From contig NZ_CP160402.1 in the NCBI RefSeq assembly GCF_040730185.1, positions 4,898,001 to 4,962,000 on the forward strand: a stretch of 64,000 nt of DNA, given 5' to 3'. How positions within the stretch are numbered: position 1 is the first letter of the stretch; every line of letters begins with the position of its first letter. The position numbers and the translations under genes are program-made. Source of the stretch: Streptomyces sp. Je 1-332 (lineage in GTDB: Bacteria; Actinomycetota; Actinomycetes; Streptomycetales; Streptomycetaceae). The notes beneath the pieces are model-generated. The model was not told the DNA's origin, searched no databases, and worked only from the letters and a program-made list of their open reading frames with translations. Below are positions 63,390 to 64,000 of the stretch, piece after piece.

Positions 63390-64000
63390 TCAGAACCGCC
63401 GAGTGATCAACGCCCGCTTCACTTCCTGGATCGCCTTCGTGACCTCGATGCCACGCGGGCACGCGTCCGTGCAGTTGAACGTCGTGCGGCAGCGCCACAC
63501 GCCGTCCTTGTCGTTCAGGATCTCCAGGCGCTGCTCGCCCGCCTCGTCACGGCTGTCGAAGATGAAGCGGTGCGCGTTCACGATCGCTGCCGGGCCGAAG
63601 TACTGGCCGTCGTTCCAGAAGACCGGGCACGACGACGTGCACGCCGCGCACAGGATGCACTTCGTGGTGTCGTCGAAGCGCTCGCGGTCCTCCGCCGACT
63701 GCAGACGCTCACGCGTCGGCTCGTTGCCGGTCGTGACCAGGAACGGCATGACGTCGCGGTACGCCTGGAAGAACGGGTCCATGTCGACGACCAGGTCCTT
63801 CAGGACCGTCAGACCCTTGATGGCCTCGACCGTGATCGGCTTGGACGGGTTGATGTCCTTGATCAGGGTCTTGCAGGCCAGGCGGTTGCGGCCGTTGATG
63901 CGCATGGCATCCGAGCCGCAGATGCCGTGGGCGCAGGAGCGGCGGAAGGTCAGCGACCCGTCGAGCTCCCACTTGATCTTGTGGAGGGCGTCGAGGACAC
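63390..64000 (-). CDS. sdhB: Succinate dehydrogenase iron-sulfur subunit (partial, 5' end beyond the window)
   Basis: The visible 202 residues, in frame to the window edge, contain the end of the [2Fe-2S] motif (CAHGICGSDAM), the [4Fe-4S] ligands in CILCAACTSSCPVFW and the [3Fe-4S] and following motif in CRTTFNCTDACPRGI. The C-terminus ITRRF is typical. SdhB links the flavin in SdhA to the membrane quinone site. The sdhCDA genes presumably precede it outside the window, since actinobacterial sdhB is usually last. Sequence identity with bacterial SdhB is clear; the ATG lies beyond base 64000. Confidence 0.96.
   Translation of the reverse strand, partial: VLDALHKIKWELDGSLTFRRSCAHGICGSDAMRINGRNRLACKTLIKDINPSKPITVEAIKGLTVLKDLVVDMDPFFQAYRDVMPFLVTTGNEPTRERLQSAEDRERFDDTTKCILCAACTSSCPVFWNDGQYFGPAAIVNAHRFIFDSRDEAGEQRLEILNDKDGVWRCRTTFNCTDACPRGIEVTKAIQEVKRALITRRF

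Overview
The window is high-GC (about 72 %) actinobacterial chromosome, almost certainly Streptomyces: GTG and TTG starts are common, neighbouring genes often share a GTGA or ATGA overlap, and the gene order (cobalamin mutase small subunit, sucCD, PerM-like gene, purN-purH, folD, DUF3017 gene, mdh, choline/betaine operon, trpS, DprE genes, SCO4848-type gene, sdhB) matches, from memory, the S. coelicolor core around SCO4800-SCO4856. I see no tRNA, rRNA, CRISPR array, insertion sequence or prophage. This is core chromosome with small accessory patches, mainly repeats, a toxin-antitoxin pair and gene remnants.

Left part (1-9.9 kb): after the tail of a B12-binding mutase subunit lies a divergent five-gene system. 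A SWIM zinc-finger protein and a DUF5691 protein are transcribed leftward; a MoxR-type AAA+ ATPase, a DUF5682 protein and a VWA/MIDAS protein are transcribed rightward. The two arms are driven from a 19-bp perfect inverted repeat. Each copy carries the TTGTCAGTG element of the RecA-NDp (PafBC-type, LexA-independent) DNA-damage promoter, and the leftward one has a full match to TTGTCRGTG-N8-TANNNT that predicts a leaderless SWIM mRNA. This is the most interesting part of the window: an uncharacterised chaperone/ATPase-type system that looks DNA-damage inducible.

Middle (10-34.5 kb): sucCD (with CRP-like sites upstream), an unusual XRE-HTH/sigma-like/membrane-anchored protein divergent from a PerM (DUF6350) gene, purN-purH, small membrane proteins, folD, an XRE-DUF2690 protein, mdh, an HTH/four-TM pair, a secreted protein, and a five-gene choline-to-glycine-betaine operon (aldehyde dehydrogenase, GMC dehydrogenase, betaine ABC transporter with a double permease).

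34.5-45.6 kb: a MazF/RHH toxin-antitoxin pair; a tightly overlapping leftward operon (two AhpD-like proteins and a PEP-mutase-like protein) divergent from a MocR regulator; a DMT transporter with a GPS-repeat tail; a YgiB/YgiC-like lipoprotein and glutathionylspermidine-synthase-like pair; a methyltransferase; ornithine aminotransferase; and an ECF sigma factor whose recognition helix and anti-sigma partner seem to have been lost in one deletion.

Right part (45.6-64 kb): trpS, a 2H phosphoesterase, and a complete set of decaprenyl-phosphoryl-arabinose genes (dprE2, dprE1, PAP2 phosphatase, UbiA-type phosphoribosyltransferase, GtrA) although Streptomyces are not known for arabinogalactan. They are followed by a YihY-type membrane protein, a D-Ala-D-Ala carboxypeptidase, a metallophosphoesterase, a HATPase protein, an OmpR-type two-component system divergent from an MMPL exporter, an SMP-30 hydrolase with an Lrp regulator, a VOC protein, a frameshifted small lipoprotein, and the start of the sdh locus (sdhB, cut by the window edge). 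Positions of starts were chosen from ribosome-binding sites, overlaps and family ends; no database search was possible.
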